Positions 44,706 through 53,021 of a DNA stretch of 64,000 nucleotides are shown here, in pieces. The notes under the pieces were generated by a model that made no database searches, was not told the DNA's origin, and worked only from the letters and a program-made list of their open reading frames with translations. The position numbers and the translations under genes are program-made. This stretch comes from Psychroserpens ponticola. GTDB taxonomy: Bacteria > Bacteroidota > Bacteroidia > Flavobacteriales > Flavobacteriaceae. Within the stretch, counting starts at the first letter, position 1; every line of letters begins with the position of its first letter. The stretch is from contig NZ_CP116221.1 in the NCBI RefSeq assembly GCF_023556315.2, positions 1,933,001 through 1,997,000 of the forward strand. The letters are read 5' to 3'.

Positions 44706-44997
44706 ATATAAACTAACGAATAAAGCTGTTGCGGATTTATCAAAAATTTGGGAATATACATTTGAGGTTTGGTCGGAAAAACAAGCCGATAAATATTACG
44801 ATGGACTAATCTCAAATTGTGAGGAAATTGCTGAAAACCCAGATTTAGGAAAGAATTATGCAGGAATTTCAAAGCAACTTTTAGGAATAAAATCAAATCG
44901 ACATATAATATTCTATAGAACTTTAAACGAAAATTATGTTGAGATTACGAGAATATTACACGAAAGAATGGATTTAAAAAAAAGAATAGCTGAATAA
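44698..44997 (+). CDS. ParE-like toxin
   Basis: A 99-residue ParE family toxin: YKLTNKAVADLSKIWEYTFEVWSEKQADKYYDGL, ENPDLGKNYAGI, LLGIKSNRHIIFYRTL and ITRILHERMDLKKRI at the C-terminus. Family role is gyrase inhibition. It lies 15 kb from its relative at 30036. Confidence 0.9.
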   Translation: MAEYKLTNKAVADLSKIWEYTFEVWSEKQADKYYDGLISNCEEIAENPDLGKNYAGISKQLLGIKSNRHIIFYRTLNENYVEITRILHERMDLKKRIAE

Positions 44998-45004
44998 AAA
45001 CTGC

Positions 45005-45137
45005 GTAGAACACCGTGTATAATTCATTGCTGGTTATAGCCTACTTACGAAAGTCCTCGCGGACTTTCTATCTGTGTTTTATTTGCTAACTTTAGTGCTT
45101 AAACCACGCAACGAAATCATACACAAACACGTTGGCA
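45005..45137 (+). repeat. attC 56, subtype III
   Basis: R'' GTAGAAC with ACCGTGTATA, R' GTTGGCA. Apical stem GAAAGTCC/GGACTTTC. Confidence 0.92.
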
Positions 45138-45156
45138 ATAATTATTGACTCAAATT

Positions 45157-45603
45157 ATGAAAAGATTGTTTTTTTTATTTTTAATTCTATCAATTAGTTG
45201 TTCAAAAAGTGATGACAGTAAGGAAGACATACCTGAATGCCAGGAAAAAATGTTTCTTGAATCTTTTATTGCCGAACCCAATGACTGTTTTATCTTTCTT
45301 GATGATCCTGTTATGACTTTTACATTTGTTAGAATTAACCCTTTCACTAAAACTGATTTCAATAATATACCTCACGCTGAAATATTCGTAAGCATATTTA
45401 TAGATGACTTTACTTGGGAATTTCTTCATACAATTTATGAAGATTCTGAAATGAACGGCAATTCATTTTCAGGATTAGTTAATGGTGGAATTAACGATAA
45501 TATTTATACAATTTACTTTGATGAAATTGAGTTTACTGAAACAGAAACACAATTTATTTTTCATCGAGCAACAATAAGATTGGAGAAATATGTTGAAGAT
45601 TGA
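45157..45603 (+). CDS. SPII lipoprotein, unknown function
   Basis: A 148-residue protein. ATG at 45157 gives the signal MKRLFFLFLILSISC (cysteine 15). A TTG four codons upstream is possible but not needed. The acidic mature domain (SKSDDSKEDIPECQEKMFLESFIAEPNDCF) is beta-rich towards the end. No family recognised. Confidence 0.72.
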   Translation: MKRLFFLFLILSISCSKSDDSKEDIPECQEKMFLESFIAEPNDCFIFLDDPVMTFTFVRINPFTKTDFNNIPHAEIFVSIFIDDFTWEFLHTIYEDSEMNGNSFSGLVNGGINDNIYTIYFDEIEFTETETQFIFHRATIRLEKYVED

Positions 45604-45615
45604 TTAAGAAACTAT

Positions 45616-45748
45616 TGCCAACAACGTGTATAACCAATTGCTAGGTTATAGCCTACATGGAAATTCCTAACGGAATTTCCTCTGGTTCGTTTTCTTTTGT
45701 TAACTTAGTTCTTGCCAACGCAACAAGCCATACACAAACACGTTGTGC
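45616..45748 (+). repeat. attC 57, subtype I
   Basis: R'' TGCCAAC, R' GTTGTGC. Apical stem GGAAATTCC/GGAATTTCC. Confidence 0.93.
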
Positions 45749-45778
45749 AACATTAAAGACTAAACCAGAAAATATTCA

Positions 45779-46267
45779 ATGGAAGAAAAATCGATGATTA
45801 AAAAAACGACTGAAACTATTTCTGATAGTACTGATCAAGTTCTAAACCAACTAAAAAATGGTCTTTCCAAAATTGGAGATTTAGGATCAAATGCTAAGAA
45901 TAAATTTATCAATTATGTCAAAGATGTTTTTGATGTATTACCATTGATTGAAAAAGCAGGTTTCAGAACAAATAGAGTCATTGTTGGAATTTCCATTCCT
46001 CCATCAATAGAAATTCATGTCAGTAGGTTTAAAGTATTTGAAGAAAAGGAAATTGAAAAATTATTCGAAGAATATAATGACAAAAAAATGTTCAAATTGA
46101 TATTAAAATCACTAATAATGTCAAATGATTTTCAAAGCAAGTTATCTTCTGAAAGTTTAGTTTTTAGTGAAACTTGTATTGAAATATCAATTCCTCCAAA
46201 AGTGAGTATTAAATACTTAAACAAAGAAATTGCAAACCTAAACAAAATAGAAACTGAGTTTGATTAA
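45779..46267 (+). CDS. Unknown cytoplasmic protein, first gene of a pair
   Basis: A 162-residue protein: helical, S/T/K-rich N-terminus (TTETISDSTDQVLNQLKNGLSKIGDLGSNAKNKFINYVKDVFDVLP), then two similar short strands, VIVGISIPPSIEIHV and CIEISIPPKVSIKYL, separated by a helical stretch. The duplicated ISIPPxxxI element suggests an internal repeat. No family recognised. The next gene starts 41 bases on. Confidence 0.66.
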   Translation: MEEKSMIKKTTETISDSTDQVLNQLKNGLSKIGDLGSNAKNKFINYVKDVFDVLPLIEKAGFRTNRVIVGISIPPSIEIHVSRFKVFEEKEIEKLFEEYNDKKMFKLILKSLIMSNDFQSKLSSESLVFSETCIEISIPPKVSIKYLNKEIANLNKIETEFD

Positions 46268-46308
46268 TAGCTTTTTATTTCATTTTACGAAACATAATTC
46301 GGGAATTT

Positions 46309-46836
46309 ATGTTTAACAAAACTTACAGAATAGTCATAGTTTGCATTAGTCTTATAGCCTCTTTTTTTTATTTAATGAAAGAAGATTATATAAGTATGTC
46401 AATGATGCTTCTAGCCGCTGGACTTATAATCTATGGACATTACAGATATGGAACAGTTTATATAGCATTTCAAGAGCTCAAAAAAGAAAATTACGATAAA
46501 GCTGAAAAACTAATTTCAAAAATCAAAAACCCTGATTTACTGAGTAAAGGACAAAAGAGTTACTATCATTTTACTCAAGGAGCGATTGCCTCTAATAATG
46601 ATGAATGGGAAAAGAGCTATTCTGAATGGTCAAAAGCAATAGAAATAGGTTTAAGGACTGAAAATGATACATCTATAGCTTTGTTGAACTTGGCTAATGT
46701 TGAACTAGAGAGAAAGAACTTTGATAAGGCAAATGATTTTATTGCTAAAGTTAGAGAGCTAAATCTTAAGCCATTGGTTAAATCAGAAACAGATAGAATT
46801 CAAAATGAAATTAACGTTGCACAACAACGTGTATAA
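46309..46836 (+). CDS. TPR-like membrane protein; ends inside attC
   Basis: A 175-residue protein with two N-terminal membrane segments (about residues 7-23 and 30-46) and a helical-repeat domain: ELKKENYDKAEKLISKIKNPDLL, YYHFTQGAIASNNDEWEKSYSEWSKAIEIG, ALLNLANVELERKNFDKANDFIAKVREL, all TPR-like. It ends NVAQQRV with the attC-supplied stop. It shares a cassette with 45779. Confidence 0.74.
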   Translation: MFNKTYRIVIVCISLIASFFYLMKEDYISMSMMLLAAGLIIYGHYRYGTVYIAFQELKKENYDKAEKLISKIKNPDLLSKGQKSYYHFTQGAIASNNDEWEKSYSEWSKAIEIGLRTENDTSIALLNLANVELERKNFDKANDFIAKVRELNLKPLVKSETDRIQNEINVAQQRV

Positions 46837-46950
46837 CCAATTGCTGGTTATAGCCTACTTGGAAATTCCTATCGGAATTTCCTCTGGTTCGGTTTCTTTT
46901 GTTAACTTAGTTCTCGCCAACGCAACAAGCCATACACGAACACGTTGTGC
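46819..46950 (+). repeat. attC 58, subtype I
   Basis: R'' GCACAAC, R' GTTGTGC. Apical stem GGAAATTCC/GGAATTTCC with TATC loop. Confidence 0.93.
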
Positions 46951-46955
46951 ATAAT

Positions 46956-47579
46956 ATGAGAAAAACACTTTTACTAATATTAACAATAGTACTTTTACAA
47001 GTGTTTAATTCTTGCGAAAAGTCATATTCTAACTCGGAATTAAAAGCTAACTTCACAACTGAACAAATAGCTGATTTAAAAGAAATTAGAGAATTTTTCA
47101 AAAAGGAAATATGTAATTCTAACTTCAAGACTTGCTTTGAAAAAACTAATCACGATTCATTACAAGTAAAAGGTGTTGGAATTTGGACAAAAATAGATTT
47201 TAACGAACAGAAAAAACTTTACAAGAGTATTTCTGAATCGACTTTCAATGAAATTTGGATGTTTTGTGAAACAACATATTTTCCGAGTAAAATAAAAGCT
47301 AAAAGTCTTTGTGCAGTTGCAACAGGGAAATACCAAAAATATCTGGCTGATATAGGAAAAACAAATCCGAATATTGCCAAATATGCTGAAAAAATTGAAG
47401 CTTCTGGAAATTTTAGCGGTTTGAACTTGCAATATCATGAGATACTTAATAACAAAAGTTCATTTGATTTAAATGATCCGAATATTCAATTAATCTTAGC
47501 AATACATTATTTAGCATTGAAAGACCAGGTAACAAGAAATGCTGATTTAGTTGAACGAACTGAATCAAAATTTCTATAA
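46956..47579 (+). CDS. SPII lipoprotein, unknown function
   Basis: A 207-residue protein with signal MRKTLLLILTIVLLQVFNSC (cysteine 20). The ATG is 12 bases after the cut point. The helical mature domain has four further cysteines in the first half (EICNSNFKTCFEK, FCETTYF, SLCAVATGKY), perhaps two disulphides. No family recognised. Confidence 0.73.
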   Translation: MRKTLLLILTIVLLQVFNSCEKSYSNSELKANFTTEQIADLKEIREFFKKEICNSNFKTCFEKTNHDSLQVKGVGIWTKIDFNEQKKLYKSISESTFNEIWMFCETTYFPSKIKAKSLCAVATGKYQKYLADIGKTNPNIAKYAEKIEASGNFSGLNLQYHEILNNKSSFDLNDPNIQLILAIHYLALKDQVTRNADLVERTESKFL

Positions 47580-47587
47580 AATACTAT

Positions 47588-47721
47588 GCACAACAACGTG
47601 TATAACCAATTGCTTGGTCTGTGTGTACTCGGAAAATCCTATCGGATTTTCCTACTGGTTCGTTTCTTTTTGTTAACTTAGTTCTCGCCAACGCAACAAG
47701 CCATACACAAACACGTTGGCA
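47588..47721 (+). repeat. attC 59, subtype I
   Basis: R'' GCACAAC, R' GTTGGCA. Apical stem GGAAAATCC/GGATTTTCC with TATC loop. Confidence 0.93.
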
Positions 47722-47737
47722 ATAATTTAAGAACCCT

Positions 47738-48082
47738 ATGAACTACAAAACTTCAATTATATTAATCTTAATAATTGGATTTTACTCTTGCGGAGTTAAA
47801 AAGAAAGAAGTTTTTGGAACTTATAAAACCCAAAAAAGAAATGTTAGACAGATGTCTCTAGATTTAAGGTCTGACTATACTTATAGCTTATTACTCGAAG
47901 CTAGTATGACTTATGACTCAATTTATGGTAAATATCTAATTAAAGATAATGAGATTGTTTTATTTTCTAAAAGAAAAGAAGATATTTTGCACAAGGTTTT
48001 TTTAGATTCTGTTAAAGTGAATATACTAAATCGAAAAAAAGTTCAGATATTAAACCAAACACTAAAAAAAGATAAAAAATGA
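47738..48082 (+). CDS. Small SPII lipoprotein, first gene of a pair
   Basis: A 114-residue protein with signal MNYKTSIILILIIGFYSC (cysteine 18) and a short beta domain (VFGTYKTQKRNVRQMSLDLRSDYTYSLLLEASMTYDSIYGKYLIKDNEIVLFSKRK), like the small lipoprotein beta domains of Bacteroidetes. Its TGA overlaps the ATG of the next gene (ATGA), a strong sign of coupled translation. Confidence 0.73.
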   Translation: MNYKTSIILILIIGFYSCGVKKKEVFGTYKTQKRNVRQMSLDLRSDYTYSLLLEASMTYDSIYGKYLIKDNEIVLFSKRKEDILHKVFLDSVKVNILNRKKVQILNQTLKKDKK

Positions 48083-48684
48083 AAAAAATAATAATCATTT
48101 TATTTCTTTTAATTACATATAACATTACCGCTCAAAATAATATCGACATTTCAGAAAACGAAATTATTGATAACAAAAGCTCAACTGAACTAGTTGATTT
48201 TTTAGGCATTAAATACCGAGAGATTAAATTCACTGGAAAAGATTTAATAGGAAAATCATTGTCAATCAAGCGTTATGAGTATAATGGAAAATCGATTATA
48301 AAATCTGACATAGTATTTCCTAATGCAAATGTAATTGACAAAGATTATGGAAAACTTAATGATTCAATTTTCAGTTTTAGAGTTTTTATCCAACTCAATG
48401 ATAAAAGGACTTTAGTAAAAACTAAAACCACATTTTTGAAAACAAGTATTATACAAAACATTCCTATTTATTCGAATTCAGATATTGTTTTTATGGATGA
48501 GGAAAAGAAACAAATGACAGAATTATTAGAGCATGAGGATAAATATTATTGCATTATAGAATACAATACGGATTTACCTGAATTTATTGAAATATATTAT
48601 CGTAAAGGCAATTTGAAATCGGAATTGACAAATGACGAAGATAACGACAGACAATTATTGATTTATGAAATTTCGATTGATTAA
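48079..48684 (+). CDS. Secreted protein, second gene of a pair
   Basis: A 201-residue protein with a signal peptide MKKIIIILFLLITYNITAQ and no lipobox cysteine, so it is probably periplasmic. The mature part is mixed alpha/beta (SIKRYEYNGKSIIKSDIVFPNAN, IQNIPIYSNSDIVFMDEEKKQMTELLEHEDKYYCIIEY). No family recognised. A partner of the lipoprotein gene it overlaps is likely. Confidence 0.7.
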   Translation: MKKIIIILFLLITYNITAQNNIDISENEIIDNKSSTELVDFLGIKYREIKFTGKDLIGKSLSIKRYEYNGKSIIKSDIVFPNANVIDKDYGKLNDSIFSFRVFIQLNDKRTLVKTKTTFLKTSIIQNIPIYSNSDIVFMDEEKKQMTELLEHEDKYYCIIEYNTDLPEFIEIYYRKGNLKSELTNDEDNDRQLLIYEISID

Positions 48685-48692
48685 AAAACTAT

Positions 48693-48825
48693 TGCCAACA
48701 CCGTGTATAATTCATTGCTAGTTCTTGCCTACTTGGAAATTCCTTCGGAATTTCCTCTGGTTCGTTTTAGTTTACTAATTTAGTTGCTGAAACACGCAAC
48801 GAAATCATACACAAACACGTTGGTA
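48693..48825 (+). repeat. attC 60, subtype III
   Basis: R'' TGCCAAC with ACCGTGTATA, R' GTTGGTA. Apical stem GGAAATTCC/GGAATTTCC. Confidence 0.92.
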
Positions 48826-49230
48826 ACAATAGCTCCGAAATTGTAACTCCAAGTGATACAGAGTTACTATAATTACATCTTTGGAACTATTGCCACTCTT
48901 ACTCTTAAAGTTGAAAGCTTACTCAAACTCTAAAACTCATTGTAGCGAAAAAAAGCCTGGTTTTCTTTTCGCGATTTTTTTTTTTGAGGTTAAGGCACAT
49001 TCACTAAAAAACTATTCTGAGAAAATTTTTATTTGAGTTTGAGAAAGCTTGCGGAAATAATCACTCAAACGTAAAAAGATGATCACTCAAATTCTTTATT
49101 TTAAAGAGGAGCTTTAATCTAATTTTGTACAATTTTCTTTTATTAGAAAAATCTATCATACATGTATGAAAATTCACTCCTGCTCCAACACTCTAATCTG
49201 AATGTGATTACTCAGATGTGTCGCTACAGT
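48820..49230 (+). other. Gene-less cassette NC-C, copy 6 (long form)
   Basis: Like copies 2 and 5, with the intact palindrome near 49156, but followed by a subtype IV attC instead of subtype I. No gene seen. Confidence 0.72.
48945..48985 (+). terminator. Hairpin plus T-tract in NC-C copy 6
   Basis: Stem GCGAAAA/TTTTCGC, then eleven T. Confidence 0.62.
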
Positions 49231-49362
49231 TGCCAACAACGTGTATAATTAATTACTGCGGAATTTCCAATCGGAAATTCACAATAATTAATTAACTTAG
49301 CTGCTAATCGGAAAATGACTTACGTCCTTTTCCGTAACTAATCATACACAAAACCGTTGGCA
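49231..49362 (+). repeat. attC 61, subtype IV
   Basis: R'' TGCCAAC, R' GTTGGCA. Double hairpin. Confidence 0.92.
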
Positions 49363-49369
49363 CCAATTT

Positions 49370-50515
49370 AAAATCAACCGTTCAATATTATTAATATTTC
49401 TGATTTTCAGCTTTTGGGATTCTTTTTCGCAAAATAAAATCGAATCAGTCATTTATTCTAACGAAGAATATTTTCTGTATCCTGAAAGTCAGGATGAAAA
49501 ATATATGAATTGGAGCAACATATCGTGGTATTTAATTAGAGATAAATATAAGCTTGAGAGAAAAGATGAATCCAATGGAAAATGGATTCAATTTTACAAA
49601 AAAAATGATTCAATTCCTGCAAAGATTTTCGAATTAAAAAACGGTAAATTAAATGGTCAGTATCGCCAATATTACGAAAATGGTCAGTTAGAATTAATCG
49701 AAAATTATTTAGATGAAAAAATAACTGGTTTAGGAGTCAATTATTACAAAAGCGGAAAACTAAGAGATAGTGTTAAATTTAGACTAGATACTGCTAGAAA
49801 CGGTTATGTCTTTTCTAATAAAACCTTTATGAAATCATATTATGAGAATGGTAAACCAAAAAAAATAGAAAATTACGATTCTTTAGGTGTTAAAAATGGA
49901 GTGTGGAGTGATTTTTACGATAACGGACAAATAAAAATTGAACAGTATTTTACGAATAAAAACACCTATCTTGATAATGCTGCGAATAAAAACTCATACG
50001 GAAAAAGAACTAAAATATTAAGTCATTATTATCCTAATGGTCAATTGCGTTTTACTTTAAACTATTCAAATGATAAAATTGAGAACGGTTTATTTATTGA
50101 GTATTATCCAAGTGGCAATAAAAAAATTAGTGGTAATTTAAGAAATGAATTACGAAGCGGCATTTGGACTGAATTTTATGAGAGTGGAATAATCAAATCT
50201 TCAGGAAAATTTTCATCTGGAAGTTATACTGTATGTGGAGTTGTACCTTTTACAGCATATTATGAGTTCAAAATTGGAGAATGGAGCTATTATTATTCAA
50301 ATAATAAAATCAAAGCAAATGGAGTTTATGAATATGGCTCAAAAAATATTGAAAATACTTGCGAAGGTGGAGCAAATCTAAAATGCGGAAATCTGACGAA
50401 CGAATGGAAATTTTATAATTCAAATGGAGAATCAGTCACCTTAGAATATGCTATCGAAAATGAATTAATTTTAAAAGAAGAAGTTTTCAGAAAGCGAGTA
50501 TATGAAATTGAATAA
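49370..50515 (+). CDS. MORN-variant repeat protein (YwqK-like), start codon uncertain
   Basis: The ATG-initiated part runs from 49505 (336 residues). It holds about ten MORN_2-type repeats: NGQYRQYYENGQLELIENY, MKSYYENGKPKKIENYD, SDFYDNGQIKIEQYF, LSHYYPNGQLRFTLNYS, IEYYPSGNKKISGNL and others, as in YwqK-type antitoxin-like proteins. The same frame runs upstream without a stop to AAAATCAACCG at 49370 and encodes a good signal peptide (KINRSILLIFLIFSFWDSFSQ), but no ATG, GTG or TTG precedes it. Either the start codon was lost or an unusual one is used. If the ATG at 49505 is used the protein is cytoplasmic. Confidence 0.68.
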   Translation, partial: KINRSILLIFLIFSFWDSFSQNKIESVIYSNEEYFLYPESQDEKYMNWSNISWYLIRDKYKLERKDESNGKWIQFYKKNDSIPAKIFELKNGKLNGQYRQYYENGQLELIENYLDEKITGLGVNYYKSGKLRDSVKFRLDTARNGYVFSNKTFMKSYYENGKPKKIENYDSLGVKNGVWSDFYDNGQIKIEQYFTNKNTYLDNAANKNSYGKRTKILSHYYPNGQLRFTLNYSNDKIENGLFIEYYPSGNKKISGNLRNELRSGIWTEFYESGIIKSSGKFSSGSYTVCGVVPFTAYYEFKIGEWSYYYSNNKIKANGVYEYGSKNIENTCEGGANLKCGNLTNEWKFYNSNGESVTLEYAIENELILKEEVFRKRVYEIE

Positions 50516-50523
50516 AAAACTGG

Positions 50524-50655
50524 TGCCAACACCGTGTATAATTCATTGCTAGTTATAGCCTACTTACGAAAGTCCTCGCGGACTTTCTATCTGTGATTTA
50601 TTTGCTAACTTTAGTGCTTAAACACGCAACGAAATCATACACAAACACGTTGTGC
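50524..50655 (+). repeat. attC 62, subtype III
   Basis: R'' TGCCAAC with ACCGTGTATA, R' GTTGTGC. Apical stem GAAAGTCC/GGACTTTC. Confidence 0.92.
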
Positions 50656-51133
50656 GTAAGCTGAACAGACCAAGAAAAATCCGAAATACATCGAAAATTT
50701 TTTGATTTTTAAGAACAAAAACTGAAAATTGAAACCGAAAATGAAATTGAAAAAATTACGTGGAATTTATCACTCGAACGGAATTACAAAACGTGCGGAA
50801 AAAAGCGGAATTTAGGATTTGCCCAAAACCTGTTCTTTGCATCGAAAATTCAGCGAGCCGAAAAGTTTCGGCTGAATAACAGAAACGACAAACATTACGG
50901 CTGAACTGCACGCTGAAAGGAATTGCCAAAAGTTCAGTCCTTGCATCGAAAATTCAGCGAGCCGAAAAGGTTCGGGCTGAAAAACTGGATGTCAAAACGT
51001 TCGGAATACAAAACAGAACGGATTTTTTTGAGATTTTAGAACAAAAATTAATAAATTGACTGAAATAAAAGTGTGTCGGATTTTTTAGCTGATTGAACAA
51101 AAAAGAAATCATCTGAAACGAAAAAAAGCCTAC
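50650..51133 (+). other. Gene-less cassette NC-F with duplicated hairpin
   Basis: No convincing gene. A 24-codon frame near 50741 (MKLKKLRGIYHSNGITKRAE) and a minus-strand frame lack support. A roughly 35-base element occurs twice, about 105 bases apart (near 50836 and 50942): TTGCATCGAAAATTCAGCG followed by the hairpin AGCCGAAA-AG-TTTCGGCT, or its variant AGCCGAA..TTCGGGCT. The direct repeat with a conserved stem suggests a structured RNA or a decayed gene. Confidence 0.55.
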
Positions 51134-51265
51134 GCACAACAACGTGTATAATTAATGGCTAGTTAGAGCTTGCTTACGAAAATCCTCGCGGATTTTCTAT
51201 TCGGTTTTTATTTGCTAAATTAGGTGCGTGGAACACGCCACTAATCATACACAAAACCGTTGCCA
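51134..51265 (+). repeat. attC 63, subtype III
   Basis: R'' GCACAAC, R' GTTGCCA. Apical stem GAAAATCC/GGATTTTC. Arms TTAATGGCTAG ... CACGCCACTAATC with matching G/C changes. Confidence 0.91.
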
Positions 51266-51288
51266 ACAAGCTAAAAAAATTGAACTAA

Positions 51289-51320
51289 TTACCAAATTGG
51301 TAACTTTTTTATTATATTTG
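51289..51320 (+). promoter_or_regulatory. Operator palindrome and -7 box of the higBA-like operon
   Basis: The palindrome TTACCAAATTGGTAA (51289-51303) lies just upstream of TATATTTG (51313-51320). The half-site TACCAA is the same as in both ParD operators, though the spacer here is one base. No TTTG is visible at -33. Confidence 0.65.
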
Positions 51321-51337
51321 CGTCAAACAATTATAAT

Positions 51338-51631
51338 GTGAGAGTAATTGCAAAACGAACTTTACGAGATTTTTGGGAAAAACACGCTGATTGTGAAGAA
51401 CAATTAAAATCGTGGTATAGAGAAACTGAAAAATCCGAATGGAACAATATTAACGAATTAAAAAGTGAATATCCGAGTGCTAGTATTTTAAAAGACAATC
51501 GAATTGTTTACAATATTAAAGGTAATAATTATCGTTTAATTGTAAAATTTAATTTTGAATACGGAATATGCTGGATAAGGTTTATCGGAACTCACGCTGA
51601 ATATGATAAAATTGACGCAAATAATATCTAA
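51338..51631 (+). CDS. HigB-like toxin
   Basis: A 97-residue HigB family toxin: MRVIAKRTLRDFWEKHADCEEQLKSWYRETEKSEWNNINELKSEYPSASILKDNRIVYNIKGNNYRLIVKFNFEYGICWIRFIGTHAEYDKID. The last part (IRFIGTHAEYDKI) is characteristic. By family it is a ribosome-dependent mRNA interferase. It starts at GTG, since the ATG two bases earlier is followed at once by a stop. The toxin precedes its antitoxin, as usual for hig modules. Confidence 0.9.
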   Translation: MRVIAKRTLRDFWEKHADCEEQLKSWYRETEKSEWNNINELKSEYPSASILKDNRIVYNIKGNNYRLIVKFNFEYGICWIRFIGTHAEYDKIDANNI

Positions 51632-51633
51632 TT

Positions 51634-51990
51634 ATGAAAATATTACCAATTAGAAACGAAAAAGACTATCAAAACGCACTCAACAGACTTGAGGAAATTT
51701 TTGATGCAAAAAAAGGAACGGAAGATGGAGACGAATTGGAAATCCTGTCAATTTTGATTGATAGATATGAAAATGAACAATTCCCAATCGGAATGCCTGA
51801 CCCAATAGAAGCAATTAAATTCCGAATGGAACAAATGGGAATGAAACAAAAGGATTTAGCAGAAGTTGTTGGATTTAAAAGCAGAGTTAGCGAAATTTTG
51901 AATAAAAAAAGAAAACTGACTCTAGATATGATTAGAAAACTCAACACTACTCTACATATTCCTACTGAAGTTTTAATTCAAGATTATTAA
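51634..51990 (+). CDS. HigA-like XRE antitoxin
   Basis: A 118-residue protein, 2 bases after the toxin. The helix-turn-helix KQKDLAEVVGFKSRVSEILNKKRKLTLDMIRKLNTTLHIP is in the C-terminal half (about residues 72-113), and the acidic N-terminal half should wrap the toxin. It should bind the TTACCAAATTGGTAA palindrome upstream of the operon. Family features match HigA of the longer type. Confidence 0.9.
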   Translation: MKILPIRNEKDYQNALNRLEEIFDAKKGTEDGDELEILSILIDRYENEQFPIGMPDPIEAIKFRMEQMGMKQKDLAEVVGFKSRVSEILNKKRKLTLDMIRKLNTTLHIPTEVLIQDY

Positions 51991-52005
51991 TTGAAAAAAG
52001 CCAGT

Positions 52006-52139
52006 TGGCAACAACGTGTATAACCAATTGCTTGGTTTATGTGTACTCGGAAATTCCTATCGGAATTTCCTATTGGTTCGGTTTCTTTTGTTAACTTAGT
52101 TCCTACCAACGCAACAAGCCATACACAAACACGTTGTGC
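52006..52139 (+). repeat. attC 64, subtype I
   Basis: R'' TGGCAAC, R' GTTGTGC. Apical stem GGAAATTCC/GGAATTTCC. Confidence 0.93.
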
Positions 52140-52196
52140 ACAATTAAAGCCAAACAGCAAACAATAATTAATTAAAACTAATAACATAGATAAAAT

Positions 52197-52868
52197 ATGC
52201 TTTGTACTCATTGTTCAGCAAAAGTAAATTTCGATTGGGAATCAGTTGTATTTAATACACCTGATAAAAATATTATGCATGAAATTCATGTTACTCATTG
52301 TCCGAATTGTGAAAAATTAGTAGTCAAACTTTCTGAACAAAAATATTCTGGAATTAAACAAATCAATTGGAAACTTGAGTCGGAAACTGAAACTATGATT
52401 TATCCGAGTAAATCTAAATTTCAAAACATAAAAGATATTCCCAAACAATATTTAGAAGATTATGAAGAATCTCTAATGATATTGTCTTTAAGTCCAAAAG
52501 CTTCAGCTGCTCTCAATCGAAGATTATTACAAAGTATTTTGAGAGAAGAATTTAAAATTCAGAAAAGAACATTAGCTCAAGAAATTGCTGAATTTATAGA
52601 CCTTCCAGGCATTCCTTCCCATATTACTGATTCTGTGGATGCTCTTAGAAATATTGGCAACTTTGCAGCACATCCAACGAAAGATATAAATACAGGAGAA
52701 ATAGTCCCTGTTGAAAATGGAGAAGCAGAATGGTTAATTGAAGTTATTGAAGCATTATTTGATTTTGTTTTTATACAACCTAAGAAAATTGAAAGGAGAA
52801 GAAAGGAACTGAATATAAAATTGGAAAAAGTTGGTAAACCTCAAATGAAAGCTAAGAACAAAAATTAA
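52197..52868 (+). CDS. DUF4145 protein with N-terminal zinc ribbon
   Basis: A 223-residue protein: CTHC (residues 3-6) and CPNC (about 36-39) form a zinc ribbon. The helical domain has the DUF4145 signature: SPKASAALNRRLLQSILREE near 96-115, HITDSVDALRNIGNFAAHPTKDINTGEIVPVENGEAEWLIEVIEALFDF near 141-190. DUF4145 is common beside restriction or other defence nucleases and is thought to be an accessory or RNA-binding domain. Here it stands alone. The leader is 60 bases. Confidence 0.85.
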   Translation: MLCTHCSAKVNFDWESVVFNTPDKNIMHEIHVTHCPNCEKLVVKLSEQKYSGIKQINWKLESETETMIYPSKSKFQNIKDIPKQYLEDYEESLMILSLSPKASAALNRRLLQSILREEFKIQKRTLAQEIAEFIDLPGIPSHITDSVDALRNIGNFAAHPTKDINTGEIVPVENGEAEWLIEVIEALFDFVFIQPKKIERRRKELNIKLEKVGKPQMKAKNKN

Positions 52869-52872
52869 CAGT

Positions 52873-53005
52873 GCACAACAACGTGTATAACCAATTGCTT
52901 GGTTTGTGTATACTCGGAAAATCCTACGGATTTTCCTAATGGTTCGGTTTATTTTGCTAACTTAGTCCTAGCCAACGCAACCAGCCATACACAAAACCGT
53001 TGTAA
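52873..53005 (+). repeat. attC 65, subtype I
   Basis: R'' GCACAAC, R' GTTGTAA. Apical stem GGAAAATCC/GGATTTTCC. Confidence 0.93.
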
Positions 53006-53021
53006 AACATTTGCGAAACCA

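Noticed and set aside
50954-51142. 62-codon minus-strand frame in NC-F
   Set aside because: It ends in attC sequence, has low-complexity composition (F, S, N) and no features of a real protein.
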